Positions 19,349 to 27,973 of a DNA stretch of 64,000 nt are shown one piece after another (the first letter of the stretch is position 1; every line of letters begins with the position of its first letter). The translations under genes and the position numbers were made by a program. The notes below the pieces were generated by a model. That model made no database searches, had not been told where the DNA came from, and worked only from the letters and a program-made list of their open reading frames with translations. Location of the stretch: positions 62,001 through 126,000 of the forward strand of contig NZ_JAMDGY010000027.1 of NCBI RefSeq assembly GCF_028656955.1, written 5' to 3'. The DNA is from Pseudomonas fontis (GTDB lineage: Bacteria; Pseudomonadota; Gammaproteobacteria; Pseudomonadales; Pseudomonadaceae).

Positions 19349-20041
19349 TTACTGGTACTGCTGGCCAGGAATCGGCTTGAGGTTGACCTCGACACGACGG
19401 TTCTGCGCACGGCCGTTGGCGTCGGCATTGCTCGCGATCGGCTGATCCGGGCCCAGGCCACGTGCCGATACCCGCGATCCATCCACGCCCTGCGACGTCA
19501 GGTAGGTCACGACCGACTGCGCCCGGCGCTGCGACAGGTCCATGTTGTGCTGGCGGCTGCCGGTGCTGTCGGTGTAGCCGACCACTTCAATGGTGTTCTG
19601 GTTGAACTGCTTGAACGAGTTCGCCAGGTTGTTCAGCGGCGAGTAGAAGCTTGGAGCGATGTTCGCCGAGTCGGTGGCGAAGGTGATGTTGCCCGGCATG
19701 ATCAGCTTGATCTGATCACCCTGACGCTGCACTTCAACCCCGGTATTGGCCATGCTCGCGCGCAGGGCGGCTTCCTGCTTGTCGGCGTAGTAGCCGTAGC
19801 CGGCACCGATGGCACCTGCGGCAGCCGCGCCGATCAGCGCACCCTTGCCACGGTTGTTGTGGTTGATCGCGGCACCGGCGACAGCACCGGCCAGTGCGCC
19901 CAGGCCACCATACTTGGCTGTGTTGCTCATCCCGGTGGAACCTTGTGCCTGCCCCTGGTTGTCGTAGGGGTTCTGGCTGGCACAGCCCGTCATCAGGGTG
20001 GCGACGGTAGCGACGATAATCAAACGACGCATGGTGAACAT
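19349..20041 (-). CDS. OmpA-domain lipoprotein with glycine zipper (YiaD-like)
   Basis: 230 aa. The signal peptide ends in lipobox LMTG-C20, so the protein should be lipidated. Then come a short linker, a glycine-rich segment (about 35-75, GGLGALAGAVAGAA and GALIGAAAAGAIGAGYGYY), and an OmpA-like peptidoglycan-binding domain (about 110-220) with the TDSTGS and NRRVEV motifs. The architecture matches YiaD-type outer-membrane proteins that link membrane and wall. The ATG at 20041 has AAAGGAG seven bases upstream; a longer frame to 20152 lacks one. It is a single gene flanked by a REP and ogt. Confidence 0.92.
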   Translation of the reverse strand: MFTMRRLIIVATVATLMTGCASQNPYDNQGQAQGSTGMSNTAKYGGLGALAGAVAGAAINHNNRGKGALIGAAAAGAIGAGYGYYADKQEAALRASMANTGVEVQRQGDQIKLIMPGNITFATDSANIAPSFYSPLNNLANSFKQFNQNTIEVVGYTDSTGSRQHNMDLSQRRAQSVVTYLTSQGVDGSRVSARGLGPDQPIASNADANGRAQNRRVEVNLKPIPGQQYQ

Positions 20042-20216
20042 GGACAAGCTCCTTTCAATTCGAGAGTGCAGCGGGCCAAATGCGCACCGATGCCAGGCTT
20101 GGAACGCACAGGTACCAGAAAATTCCATGAACATCCGTTCATGAATACTCACGCACCTGTCAGCGCTGCTTGCTCGAACGATAGTTGCCCGATCAACGCC
20201 TCACAAATCGAATGAT

Positions 20217-20717
20217 TCAGAACGCCAGTTGCAGGCTGCTGCGGCCTTCCAGTGCCAGCAGGTACTGCTTGGCCTGCAGGCCACCGGCAAACCCGGTCAG
20301 GCTGCCGGAAGCGCCGATCACCCGATGGCACGGGGCAACAATGGAAATCGGATTGCGGCCATTGGCAGCGCCGACGGCGCGGACCGCCTTGGGGCTGCCG
20401 ATCTGCCGGGCGATGTCGCTGTAGCTGCGGGTTTCACCGAAGGGGATGGTCAGCAGCGCGCGCCAGACCTGACGCTGAAAATCGGTGCCTTCAAAGTCGA
20501 GGTCCAGCTCGAAACGGTCGCGGCTACCGGCGAAGTATTCGCTGAGCTGACGCTGGGTTTCAAGCAGCGTGGGATGCTCGCGGTCCTCGTGCAGCGGGCC
20601 GAGTCGAACCCGGTTTTCCCGCTCGCACTCCCAGAGAATGGCCGCCAGTTTCGTCCCGCGTGCCACCAGGGTGAGCACGCCGACGGGGGACGGGATCTGA
20701 AGATAGCTGCATGACAT
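20217..20717 (-). CDS. ogt: Methylated-DNA--protein-cysteine methyltransferase
   Basis: 166 aa, the size of Ogt-type enzymes without the Ada N-terminal domain. It repairs O6-methylguanine and O4-methylthymine by transfer to its own cysteine, C130 in the IVAPCHRVI motif. The helix-turn-helix stretch (QVWRALLTIPFGETRSYSDIA) and the NGRNP loop with the arginine finger region (AVRAVGAANGRNP) are present. It is self-inactivating, so no turnover. The start at 20717 matches the family; a frame extension to 20750 looks unneeded. It stands alone, downstream of the kinase gene. Confidence 0.95.
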   Translation of the reverse strand: MSCSYLQIPSPVGVLTLVARGTKLAAILWECERENRVRLGPLHEDREHPTLLETQRQLSEYFAGSRDRFELDLDFEGTDFQRQVWRALLTIPFGETRSYSDIARQIGSPKAVRAVGAANGRNPISIVAPCHRVIGASGSLTGFAGGLQAKQYLLALEGRSSLQLAF

Positions 20718-20822
20718 GGGCAAGGCTCCGCGAATTCGGCACCTGCCCACTCTAGGGTGTGGGGCGACCGAGGGAAACCGGTTTCTTGCGGTTGAATTCG
20801 TACTGCCTTTATCCAGTCGACA

Positions 20823-21515
20823 TCACGGCAGATAGAGCGTGAACAACCCGCCGCCCAACGCCCCGCCATTGCTGATCTCGATCCGCCCACGCACGCCATT
20901 GCGCTCATGCAGCGCGGCAATCCGCGAGGCGAAATACAAGCCCAGCCCGGTGCTGCCGGTGTGCGGGTTGATGCCCTGCACATAATCCGCCTGACGGTCG
21001 ATCATCGCCTGTGGATAACCCGGTCCGTCATCGTTGATGCTCATCAACACCTGCTCACCCTCCTCGCTCACCGTGATCAACATGGCGTGGCCGGCATAGC
21101 GGATGGCATTGTTGATCACGTTGGAGATCACCGAGCCCACCAGCTCGCGGTCAAAGAACCCCAGCGGGTTCAACGCATCGATCTGGTAGCGCGTGGTGAT
21201 CTCGCGGCTATCCAGCGTCTGCTGGTGCGCCGCCAGCTGTGCTTCGACAAAGTCGTCCAGCTCGTGATAACCCGGGCACATCGGCAACTGGTTGACGTCC
21301 AGCTTGTACAGCCCCAACAACTGCACCAGCATGCCATTGAGGTGGGCGAACTCATGCTCGATCACCGCCTGTTCGGCGCCCTGCGCCTGGCCGGCCGGCA
21401 GCCGCGCCAACCACTGGCTGTGCGCTTGCATCAGCATGGCCAGGGAGTTCTTCATGTCGTGCACGGTGGAGGCGATCACCGTGGAAAACGTCAGCCCCTG
21501 GGATTCATCGTTCAT
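20823..21515 (-). CDS. Small histidine kinase without a sensor domain
   Basis: 230 aa, soluble. The N-terminus begins almost at the phosphoacceptor helix, with an H-box VHDMKNSLA (H19), followed by an N-box (NVINNAIRYAG), DDGPGYP (G1) and GSTGLGLYFA (G2) of the HATPase domain. There is no membrane span, PAS, GAF or HAMP region. Its start overlaps the stop of the upstream REC-TPR regulator by 4 bases (ATGA), so they form a coupled pair. The input signal must come from the partner or a third protein. The physiological process is unknown. Confidence 0.88.
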   Translation of the reverse strand: MNDESQGLTFSTVIASTVHDMKNSLAMLMQAHSQWLARLPAGQAQGAEQAVIEHEFAHLNGMLVQLLGLYKLDVNQLPMCPGYHELDDFVEAQLAAHQQTLDSREITTRYQIDALNPLGFFDRELVGSVISNVINNAIRYAGHAMLITVSEEGEQVLMSINDDGPGYPQAMIDRQADYVQGINPHTGSTGLGLYFASRIAALHERNGVRGRIEISNGGALGGGLFTLYLP

Positions 21516-23119
21516 GCACTCACCGCCCGGATCCGCAGTTTGCGATAGCGCTCATAGCGCGGGTCACTGTCGGGAATGCCGGCGACCTTGCTCAGACAGG
21601 TCCGGCACTCTTCCAGCACGCTTGCCGGTGGGCTCTCGCCGCCAACGCGCAGCAGTGCCTGCGCCGTGTTCAAGGCAATGCTGATGTTCTTCGGCTGCAT
21701 GCCCAGCGCTCGCCGGAACAACGCCAGCGCCTCGCTCAACTGGCCGGCCTGGTAGCTGCGCACGCCTTGCCGATTGAGGTCCACCGCTTCGTTGCCGGCG
21801 CCGAGGATGCTCGGGTCATCGGTCAGCTTGGCGACGTCCTTCATCACCGCCGGATCGTCACCGTAGACTTCCACGCAGTTCTTCAGGATCGCGCTGCCCG
21901 CCGAGGCCTGGCCCAACTGCTGCAACTGCGCGGCCACCGCCAGGGCGGTTTCGGCAGAGAAGAACTGGTCCATGTTTTCCAGGCGAGCAATCGCCGCCTC
22001 GGTGAGCTTGGCCGCCGTTTCCGCATCCCCGGCCTGGGCCAGGCCCGTGGCCTTGATCAGGCGCGCCCGTACTTGCAGGCCCTGGTCATCGGTGTATTCC
22101 TTGGCGACATCGCCCAGCACCTGGTTGATCTCGACCCGCGTTCGCGCATCCAGGCCATTGCCATGGTTTTTCTGGATCAGCGCCTGGGCCAGGCCGAGGT
22201 TGCTTTCCGGGTCTTTGAAGCGCGAGTTCTGCCCTTGGCTGACCGCCTGCCGATAAGCCCGCGACGCGCTGTCAAAGTCGGCGTTGTTCAGCGCCAGCTT
22301 GCCCAGTTGCATCTGCCGGCGCACCGCCAGCGGCGACAAGCGCACGGCATCTTCCAGCACCGTCTGGGCGCGGCGGGTCTCACCGCTGGCGGCGAGTACT
22401 TCAGCCAGGCCGTCGTAGAGGCCGGGCATCATCGAGAAGGCCTTGATCGCCTGCTCGTAGATCTCCTTGGCCTGGGCCGCGTGGCCACGCTTGAACAACA
22501 GTTTGCCCAGCGCCGCATACGCCCAGGGTGTCGGGCGGTTGGCGAGAATCGCCTTGAGGAAACGCTCCAGGTCTTCATGGCGGTTCAGCGCCGCCAGTGC
22601 ATCGGCGCGGTAGCGCAGGCACAACGGGGCGAAGCGCGGGTCCTGTTTGCACAGGTTGTCGCAGGCCAGCAATACCTCGGGCGGGCGACCACGGTCCAGT
22701 GCCTGCAGGATCGGCTTGAGCAGGGTCTTGCGCTGGACCAGCTTGTCGAGCCGCTGGGTCAGCCCGAGGCGGTTGAACGGCTTGGTCAGGTAGGCATCCG
22801 GCTCGTGCTCCAGGGCACTGAGCACCACCGCCTGGCTGCTTTCGGCAGTGACCATGAGGAAGATCGATTCGTGGCTGATCAGCTTGTCCAGCATCAGGTC
22901 TTCGAGCACCTGCTGGCCATTCTTCTTGCCGTCGCCCATGTGGAAGTCATGCAGGACAAAATCGTAGCGCTTCTGGGCGCACATGCGGATCGCCGTTTCG
23001 CCGCTCTCGGCAACGTCCACGTCCTTGATGCCCATTTCCCGCAGCATCGAACGGACGGAGGTGCGGAAGTCGGTGAAGTCATCGACGATCAGAAAGCTTT
23101 TTTGGCTGTACACCAGCAT
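21512..23119 (-). CDS. Response regulator with receiver and TPR domains
   Basis: 535 aa. The receiver domain covers about 1-125: acidic pair D13/D14 (IVDDF), phosphoacceptor D58 (FVLHDFHMG), T91 (VTAES) and K113 (YLTKPF). The rest is helical, with tetratricopeptide-like repeats (about 150-480; for example WAYAALGKLLFKRGHAAQAKEIYEQA and LNRQGVRSYQAGQLSEALALFRRAL). There is no DNA-binding domain, so the output is probably protein-protein contact. The ATG at 23119 has an AGG site at better spacing than GTG at 23125. It is coupled by a 4-base overlap to the kinase gene. Confidence 0.9.
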   Translation of the reverse strand: MLVYSQKSFLIVDDFTDFRTSVRSMLREMGIKDVDVAESGETAIRMCAQKRYDFVLHDFHMGDGKKNGQQVLEDLMLDKLISHESIFLMVTAESSQAVVLSALEHEPDAYLTKPFNRLGLTQRLDKLVQRKTLLKPILQALDRGRPPEVLLACDNLCKQDPRFAPLCLRYRADALAALNRHEDLERFLKAILANRPTPWAYAALGKLLFKRGHAAQAKEIYEQAIKAFSMMPGLYDGLAEVLAASGETRRAQTVLEDAVRLSPLAVRRQMQLGKLALNNADFDSASRAYRQAVSQGQNSRFKDPESNLGLAQALIQKNHGNGLDARTRVEINQVLGDVAKEYTDDQGLQVRARLIKATGLAQAGDAETAAKLTEAAIARLENMDQFFSAETALAVAAQLQQLGQASAGSAILKNCVEVYGDDPAVMKDVAKLTDDPSILGAGNEAVDLNRQGVRSYQAGQLSEALALFRRALGMQPKNISIALNTAQALLRVGGESPPASVLEECRTCLSKVAGIPDSDPRYERYRKLRIRAVSA

Positions 23120-23472
23120 CCACACAACCTGCTTGAAAAGAATTAAGAAAACGCAGCGCCCCGGACAGGCTCGGCTTCAACAGGTAATTCGAGGGTGACG
23201 TTCATCGTCTTGGAGCGGGCACAGGCAAACACCTTTACACACCACTCACCGCCACCGATCCCAGCCACGGTATCGGCAGCACGCAGCAATTGCTTGAGCC
23301 GCTCGCGGCGCCAGGAACGCACAAGCAGCAACAAAGAGGAGCGACAGCGCACCAATGGCAAGCCAGTCAGAGATCATCCAGGACGGTCAACGAGAGGGAA
23401 AGGCCGTGCCACAATATCGAACTGCCATCATGCTCGTCCATCGCCAGCGCTACAGGGCGCACTGAGCGACAG
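23120..23472. other. 353-base region without a confident gene
   Basis: It lies between the REC-TPR gene start and the LuxR-type gene stop. A 72-codon minus-strand frame at 23143-23361 (TTG start, ending LELPVEAEPVRGAAFS) has G/C-rich third positions like a real gene but no good ribosome site. A 36-codon plus-strand frame at 23355-23465 has GAGGAG upstream, but at 13 bases. Neither is recognised. The region must also hold the promoter of the REC-TPR/kinase pair. Confidence 0.5.
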
Positions 23473-26202
23473 CTAGAGCAAGCCGATTTCCTTGGCCCGC
23501 GCCACCGCCTGGGTACGCCGCTCCACGCCGAGCTTGCCGTTGATATGGCTGGCGTGGGTTTTCACGGTGTGCAGGGAGATGAACAGCTGCTCGCTGATTT
23601 CCTGGTTCGAGCACCCTTGGGCAATCAGCTTGAGCACCGACATTTCACGGGCGCTCAGGTCGCTGGTGGTGGCCGTTGTCGGAGCCGGGTTTGGCAGCGC
23701 CTCGCTGTGCGGCAACAGCGCCAGCACGCTCGTTCGGGTCGGGCTGTCCGGTTGCAGGAGCAATTGCTCGCGCAACCAGTCGGGTTGTTCGTTGAGCAAG
23801 CGCTGGAATGGTTGCAAGGCGCCGCCACTGGCGGCCTCCAGGGCCTGGCTGAACAATTCGCCTGCCGCCTGCCGGGCATCGCCAGCCAACAGCGCGGCCA
23901 GGTGCTGGCACAGCGCAGTCACACTGAGCATGTGCCCGCCGCTGCGCTGCCCGCGTGCGTGCAGCTTATGCAAGCGCTGCCCGGCTTGCTCCAGGCGACC
24001 CTGCACTTCCTCCAGCCGGGCTTGCTGCAATTCGATGTGCAGCGGCAGCAAGGGGTGGAACTCCGGCGCCGCCGCAGCCTGCTCGCCACCGTAGGTCTGG
24101 CCAAGGCGCAGCAACCAGGACTCGGCCAGGTCATTGCGCCCCTGGGCCAGCCACAGCTCGCATTTGACCAGGGTAATCATCGCCAGATAGAAGATCGGCG
24201 GCACATCCCAGATATGCATCAGGCGCTCGGCTTCGGCCAGTTCGGCAAAGGCTTCGGCAAAGCGCCCCTCGCGCCCATCCAGGGTGGCCAATGCGCAGTG
24301 ACCGATCAGCACGCTGATGTCACGACAGGCGCGCGCCTCGACCAGACCGGCGCGCAGGCGACTGCGACCGGCGTCCGATTGCAGGCGGGTTACCAGCAGG
24401 TACCCCTCATACAACATCAGGCGTGCACGCACGGCATACAGGCGCTGGGACGACAGGCCGTGCAGGCGCTGCAAACCCTGGCGCACTTCATCCATCGAGC
24501 GCAGCACTTCACCGCGCGCATGCAGCACCCGGGCACGGTCGTAATGCGCCAGCGCTTCGAACAGCGGGTTGCCGACCCGCTGCGCCAGCTCCAGCGCTTC
24601 GCGGTTCCAGCCCCGGGCGTGCCAGAAGTCGGCATCGGCGATGGCCAGGTTGGACAAGGTCGACAGGCACAGCAGGCGCTGGCCATAGCGTTTTTGCGGC
24701 AGGCTTTGCAGAGCTTGCTCGCAGTAGCTGCGGGTGCGGGCACGATCTCCACGTCCGCGGGCAATGATCCCGCTGAGCGCCAGCCACTGCGCCAGCATCG
24801 ACTTTTGCGCGGTGGCCGAGGGTGCCGGCAGGAAGCGGCTGAGGTGATTGGCCAGCTCTTCTGCCGCATCCAGCTGGCAGGCCAGGCCCAGCGCCCAGCT
24901 GTACAGCACGATCAGCCGTGGCGTGCTGATCAACAGGCTGTCGGGCAGGTCCATCTTCCAGCGCAGCAGCATGCCGACGTTCTGTTCGGCGAGCAGTTGT
25001 TCTTCTGACAGGTTCTGTACCAGGTTGGCCGCCACATCCAGATGGCCGGCGCGCAACGCCTGCTCCACCGCCTCGTCAAGCAGGCCCTGGCCATGGAACC
25101 AGCGACAGGCCCGCAAGTGCAGGCTGGACAATGGCAGGCTGGCCTGGCGGCTGCGCAGCAGGTCGGAAAACAGATGGTGATAACGGAACCAGTGGCCGTT
25201 CTCGTCCAGCGGTACGAGGAATACCTGGTGGGCTTGCAGGTAGCGCAGGATCTCGGCGCTGTCATGGCTTTCGCGCAGGGCATCGCACAGGTCGCTGCAA
25301 AAGCGCTCCTGGCAGGCCGTGTCGTAGAGGAACGCCTGGACTTCCGCAGGCAGGCAATCGATGACTTCTTCGAGCAGGTAATCGCGGATCAGCCCTTCGC
25401 CGCCATGCAGGGCCTGGGGCAAGGCGCTATCGGCACCGGCCTCGGTGGCCGCCAGTTGCCAGAAGCGCAAGCCGGCGACCCAGCCGTCGCTGCGCTGGAT
25501 CAGGTTGTCCAGCGCCTGCCCGCGCAGCACGTTGGGGTGCTGGCCGAGTACGGCAAGGGATTCGTCGGGCGTCAGGCGCAGGTCCTGTTCGTTCAACTCC
25601 AGCAATTGCCGCGACAGGCGCAGGCGGGCCAGGTGCCAGTCCGGGCGCTGGCGGCTGGTGACCAGCAACAACAGGCCCGGCGGCAAGTGATTGATGAAGA
25701 ACTGCAGGCAACGATCGAGTACCGGGCCCTGGGCCAGGTGGTAGTCGTCGAGGATCAGCAGCAGGGGTTGTTGCGGTTGCAGGTGCAGGGCCAGTTCGTC
25801 GAGCAGGCCGTCGATCCACTCTTCAAAGGCGAAGGGCTGATGGCGCTGGCGCATCTTCAGCAGGCCCAGGGCCTGGCTGCCGAGTCTGGGGCAATATTGC
25901 TGGAGACCTTCGAGCAGGCGCTCAAGGAAGCGCCCCGGATCGCTGTCGCGGCGGCTCAACCCCAGCCAGAGGCTGCGCCAGTGCGTGGGCAGGCTTTCGC
26001 AGAACTCCACCGCCAGCGAGCTTTTGCCAAAGCCGGCCGGGGCGTTGACCAACAGCAGCCGACCACCGAGCCCGGCCTGCAGGCGCTGGCACAGGCGTGC
26101 GCGCGGTACATGGCCTTCGGGCAGTGGCGGGCGAAAGAAACGTCCTTCCAGGGCCGTGATGGCCTGGCTCGCGAACCCTTGCGTACGGGACAGATCAGAC
26201 AT
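23473..26202 (-). CDS. MalT-type LuxR-family ATP-dependent regulator
   Basis: 909 aa. There is an N-terminal STAND NTPase domain with Walker A APAGFGKS (54-61) and a downstream LLLILDDYH Walker B. A long helical repeat region follows (about 400-800), then a C-terminal LuxR-type HTH (about 845-905: LSAREMSVLKLIAQGCSNQEIS). Regulators of this size, like MalT and AlkS, are activated by a small inducer plus ATP. It is downstream of, and co-directional with, the DUF1329, DUF1302 and acyl-CoA ligase genes, so it probably controls them. The ATG at 26202 is chosen because GAG lies seven bases upstream; an upstream ATG at 26292 would add 30 residues. Confidence 0.9.
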   Translation of the reverse strand: MSDLSRTQGFASQAITALEGRFFRPPLPEGHVPRARLCQRLQAGLGGRLLLVNAPAGFGKSSLAVEFCESLPTHWRSLWLGLSRRDSDPGRFLERLLEGLQQYCPRLGSQALGLLKMRQRHQPFAFEEWIDGLLDELALHLQPQQPLLLILDDYHLAQGPVLDRCLQFFINHLPPGLLLLVTSRQRPDWHLARLRLSRQLLELNEQDLRLTPDESLAVLGQHPNVLRGQALDNLIQRSDGWVAGLRFWQLAATEAGADSALPQALHGGEGLIRDYLLEEVIDCLPAEVQAFLYDTACQERFCSDLCDALRESHDSAEILRYLQAHQVFLVPLDENGHWFRYHHLFSDLLRSRQASLPLSSLHLRACRWFHGQGLLDEAVEQALRAGHLDVAANLVQNLSEEQLLAEQNVGMLLRWKMDLPDSLLISTPRLIVLYSWALGLACQLDAAEELANHLSRFLPAPSATAQKSMLAQWLALSGIIARGRGDRARTRSYCEQALQSLPQKRYGQRLLCLSTLSNLAIADADFWHARGWNREALELAQRVGNPLFEALAHYDRARVLHARGEVLRSMDEVRQGLQRLHGLSSQRLYAVRARLMLYEGYLLVTRLQSDAGRSRLRAGLVEARACRDISVLIGHCALATLDGREGRFAEAFAELAEAERLMHIWDVPPIFYLAMITLVKCELWLAQGRNDLAESWLLRLGQTYGGEQAAAAPEFHPLLPLHIELQQARLEEVQGRLEQAGQRLHKLHARGQRSGGHMLSVTALCQHLAALLAGDARQAAGELFSQALEAASGGALQPFQRLLNEQPDWLREQLLLQPDSPTRTSVLALLPHSEALPNPAPTTATTSDLSAREMSVLKLIAQGCSNQEISEQLFISLHTVKTHASHINGKLGVERRTQAVARAKEIGLL

Positions 26203-26390
26203 GGCCGGCTCGTTATAGTTGGAAGTCTTCGGCGGAGCAGATGCACCGGAGACTATCGCTTTAAACGACACATTTGAAGATGATTGCCGCATGAAGTGAA
26301 AAAAAGACTACAACAAGAAGCGACAAGACTGATGCAGATCAGGGGGATTGCAGTGATTCTCGTGGGGGTCGGCCAATGCCACGACGATCT

Positions 26391-26500
26391 CTGTGGGAGC
26401 CGGCATTGCCGGCGATTTGGCCAGAACTGCCAGCATGAATCGGTGATCGAGCGGCACACTGGGGGCTCCCGGAGATTCGCCGGCAAGGCCGGCTCCCACA
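26391..26500. repeat. REP-type inverted repeat, family B copy 2 (reversed order)
   Basis: Here the unit reading CTGTGGGAGCCGGC-TTGCCGGCGAT (26391-26416) comes first and its partner (26475-26500) second, the opposite order to the other family B pairs, with a longer 58-base spacer. One arm carries a base change (GCATTGCC). Confidence 0.8.
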
Positions 26501-26520
26501 AGGATTCTCTTAGGCCCGTT

Positions 26521-26553
26521 AAAACAGAAACGCCCCGGGCAAGCCGGGGCGTT
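26521..26553 (-). terminator. Rho-independent terminator after DUF1329 gene
   Basis: On the minus strand AACGCCCCGG pairs with CCGGGGCGTT across a 5-base loop, followed by UCUGUUUU. It lies 29 bases past the DUF1329 stop. Confidence 0.85.
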
Positions 26554-26581
26554 CTGGGGATCACACGGAGGGGTTCAAGCG

Positions 26582-27952
26582 TTAACGCACACCGGACTGA
26601 CGCAGCGCTGCTGGCTGGAAGTCGGCTTTCGAAGCAGTGAAGCCGAAGTCATATGCCTTCTTCTCTTCGTTCTTCATGCCCAGTGCCAGGTAACGACCAG
26701 ATTGCAGGTCGTAGATGGCTTCCAGGGTGTACCACGGCACCTGGACGTTGTAGTAGTCCTGGCCATGCGCCTCGGATACGCGCCACAGCTGGTCACGACC
26801 GTCGTACTGGTCGATCACCGATGCCTGCCAGGTGTCTTCGTCGATGTAGAAGTCACGCTTGGCGTAGATATGGCGCTGACCCGGTTTCAGGGTTGCCACC
26901 ACGTGCCACACGCGACGCAGCTCGTAACGCGTCAGGTCCTGGTTGATATGGCCAGCCTTGATGATGTCGGCATACTTCAGGGTTGGCGAATCGAGCTTGT
27001 AGCTGTTGGAGGCAATGTACATCTCCTTCTTGCCTTCCAGCTTCCAGTCGTAACGATCTGGCGCCCCGTTGAACATGTCCAGGTTGTCGGAGGTACGCAG
27101 GCCATCGGCTGCGGTACCCGGGCCGTCATAGGACACTTGCGGCGCCTGACGCACACGACGCTGACCGGAGTTGTAGATCCACGCCTTGCGCGGCTCCTTG
27201 ACCTGGTCGAGGGTCTCGTGCACCAGCAGCACCGAACCTGCCAGACGTGCCGGCGCGGTCACTTCCTGCTTGAAGTAGAACAGCACGTTGCCCGGGTTGG
27301 CCGGATCGAAGTCCTTCATCTTGTCACGGAAGACGAACTGGTCCTGGAAGTACACCAGGCTGTACGAGCCGTTGGTCTGCGGCGTGGCCTGGGTCACCAG
27401 GCGGGTCACGCTGCCACCGCGATAGCGGGTGATGTGGTTCCAGATCACCTCGACACCGCTTTTCGGAATCGGGAACGGGATCGCCGTCTGGAAGTTCTCC
27501 AGGCCGTTGCCGCCCCCCACCAGCGTGGTCTTGGTTGCGTTCTGCTTGATCGCGGCGAACACATCATCCGGCACGGTAGCGCCGCGGTGGCTCGGGTAGA
27601 CCGGCAGCTTGTAGGTGTCCGGGTAACGCTTGATCATGGCGATCTGACCAGGCGAAAGCTTGTCCTTGTACTGGTCGACGTTCTGCGCCGTGATGGTGAA
27701 CTTCGGTTTGTCCGCACCATACGGGTCCGACAGGAAGCCCTTGGCATCAACGGAACCTGCGGTTTTCGCCAACGGCGCCCAGGCCGGGATCGAGCCATCC
27801 GCGTTGCCGGCTTTTTCCGCGCCCATCGGGGTCAGGCTGGTGCCCAGCTTGGCCGCTTCGTCAGCGGACACCGCCGCCATCACGCTGGAGGCCAACAGGG
27901 ACAATCCCAGCACCCCGGCGGTGAGCAGACTCTTGGTTGTATTCATTGTCAT
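26582..27952 (-). CDS. DUF1329 periplasmic / outer-membrane-associated protein (LolB-like family)
   Basis: About 456 aa. A cleavable signal peptide (LLTAGVLGLSLLASSVMA, cleavage near residue 27) leads into a DUF1329 domain over the whole length (DGSIPAW near the N-terminus, GPGTAADGLRTSDNLDMFNG in the middle, YYNVQVPWYTLEAIYDLQSGRY near the end). Members of this family almost always sit beside a DUF1302 outer-membrane protein, as here (21-base gap, same strand). They are thought to take part in handling hydrophobic substrates, but the mechanism is unsettled. Three ATGs are in frame; 27952 has AGGA at five bases. Confidence 0.88.
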   Translation of the reverse strand: MTMNTTKSLLTAGVLGLSLLASSVMAAVSADEAAKLGTSLTPMGAEKAGNADGSIPAWAPLAKTAGSVDAKGFLSDPYGADKPKFTITAQNVDQYKDKLSPGQIAMIKRYPDTYKLPVYPSHRGATVPDDVFAAIKQNATKTTLVGGGNGLENFQTAIPFPIPKSGVEVIWNHITRYRGGSVTRLVTQATPQTNGSYSLVYFQDQFVFRDKMKDFDPANPGNVLFYFKQEVTAPARLAGSVLLVHETLDQVKEPRKAWIYNSGQRRVRQAPQVSYDGPGTAADGLRTSDNLDMFNGAPDRYDWKLEGKKEMYIASNSYKLDSPTLKYADIIKAGHINQDLTRYELRRVWHVVATLKPGQRHIYAKRDFYIDEDTWQASVIDQYDGRDQLWRVSEAHGQDYYNVQVPWYTLEAIYDLQSGRYLALGMKNEEKKAYDFGFTASKADFQPAALRQSGVR

Positions 27953-27973
27953 AGTCATCCTGGCTCAATACGG

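Larger units (their letters stand above)
26203..26581. other. 379-base intergenic region
   Basis: It lies between the regulator and the DUF1329 gene. It contains a family B REP (26391-26500) and the DUF1329 terminator (26521-26553). The 90-base stretch next to 26202 or 26292 is AT-richer than the surroundings and is the likely regulator promoter. No gene is seen. Confidence 0.6.
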
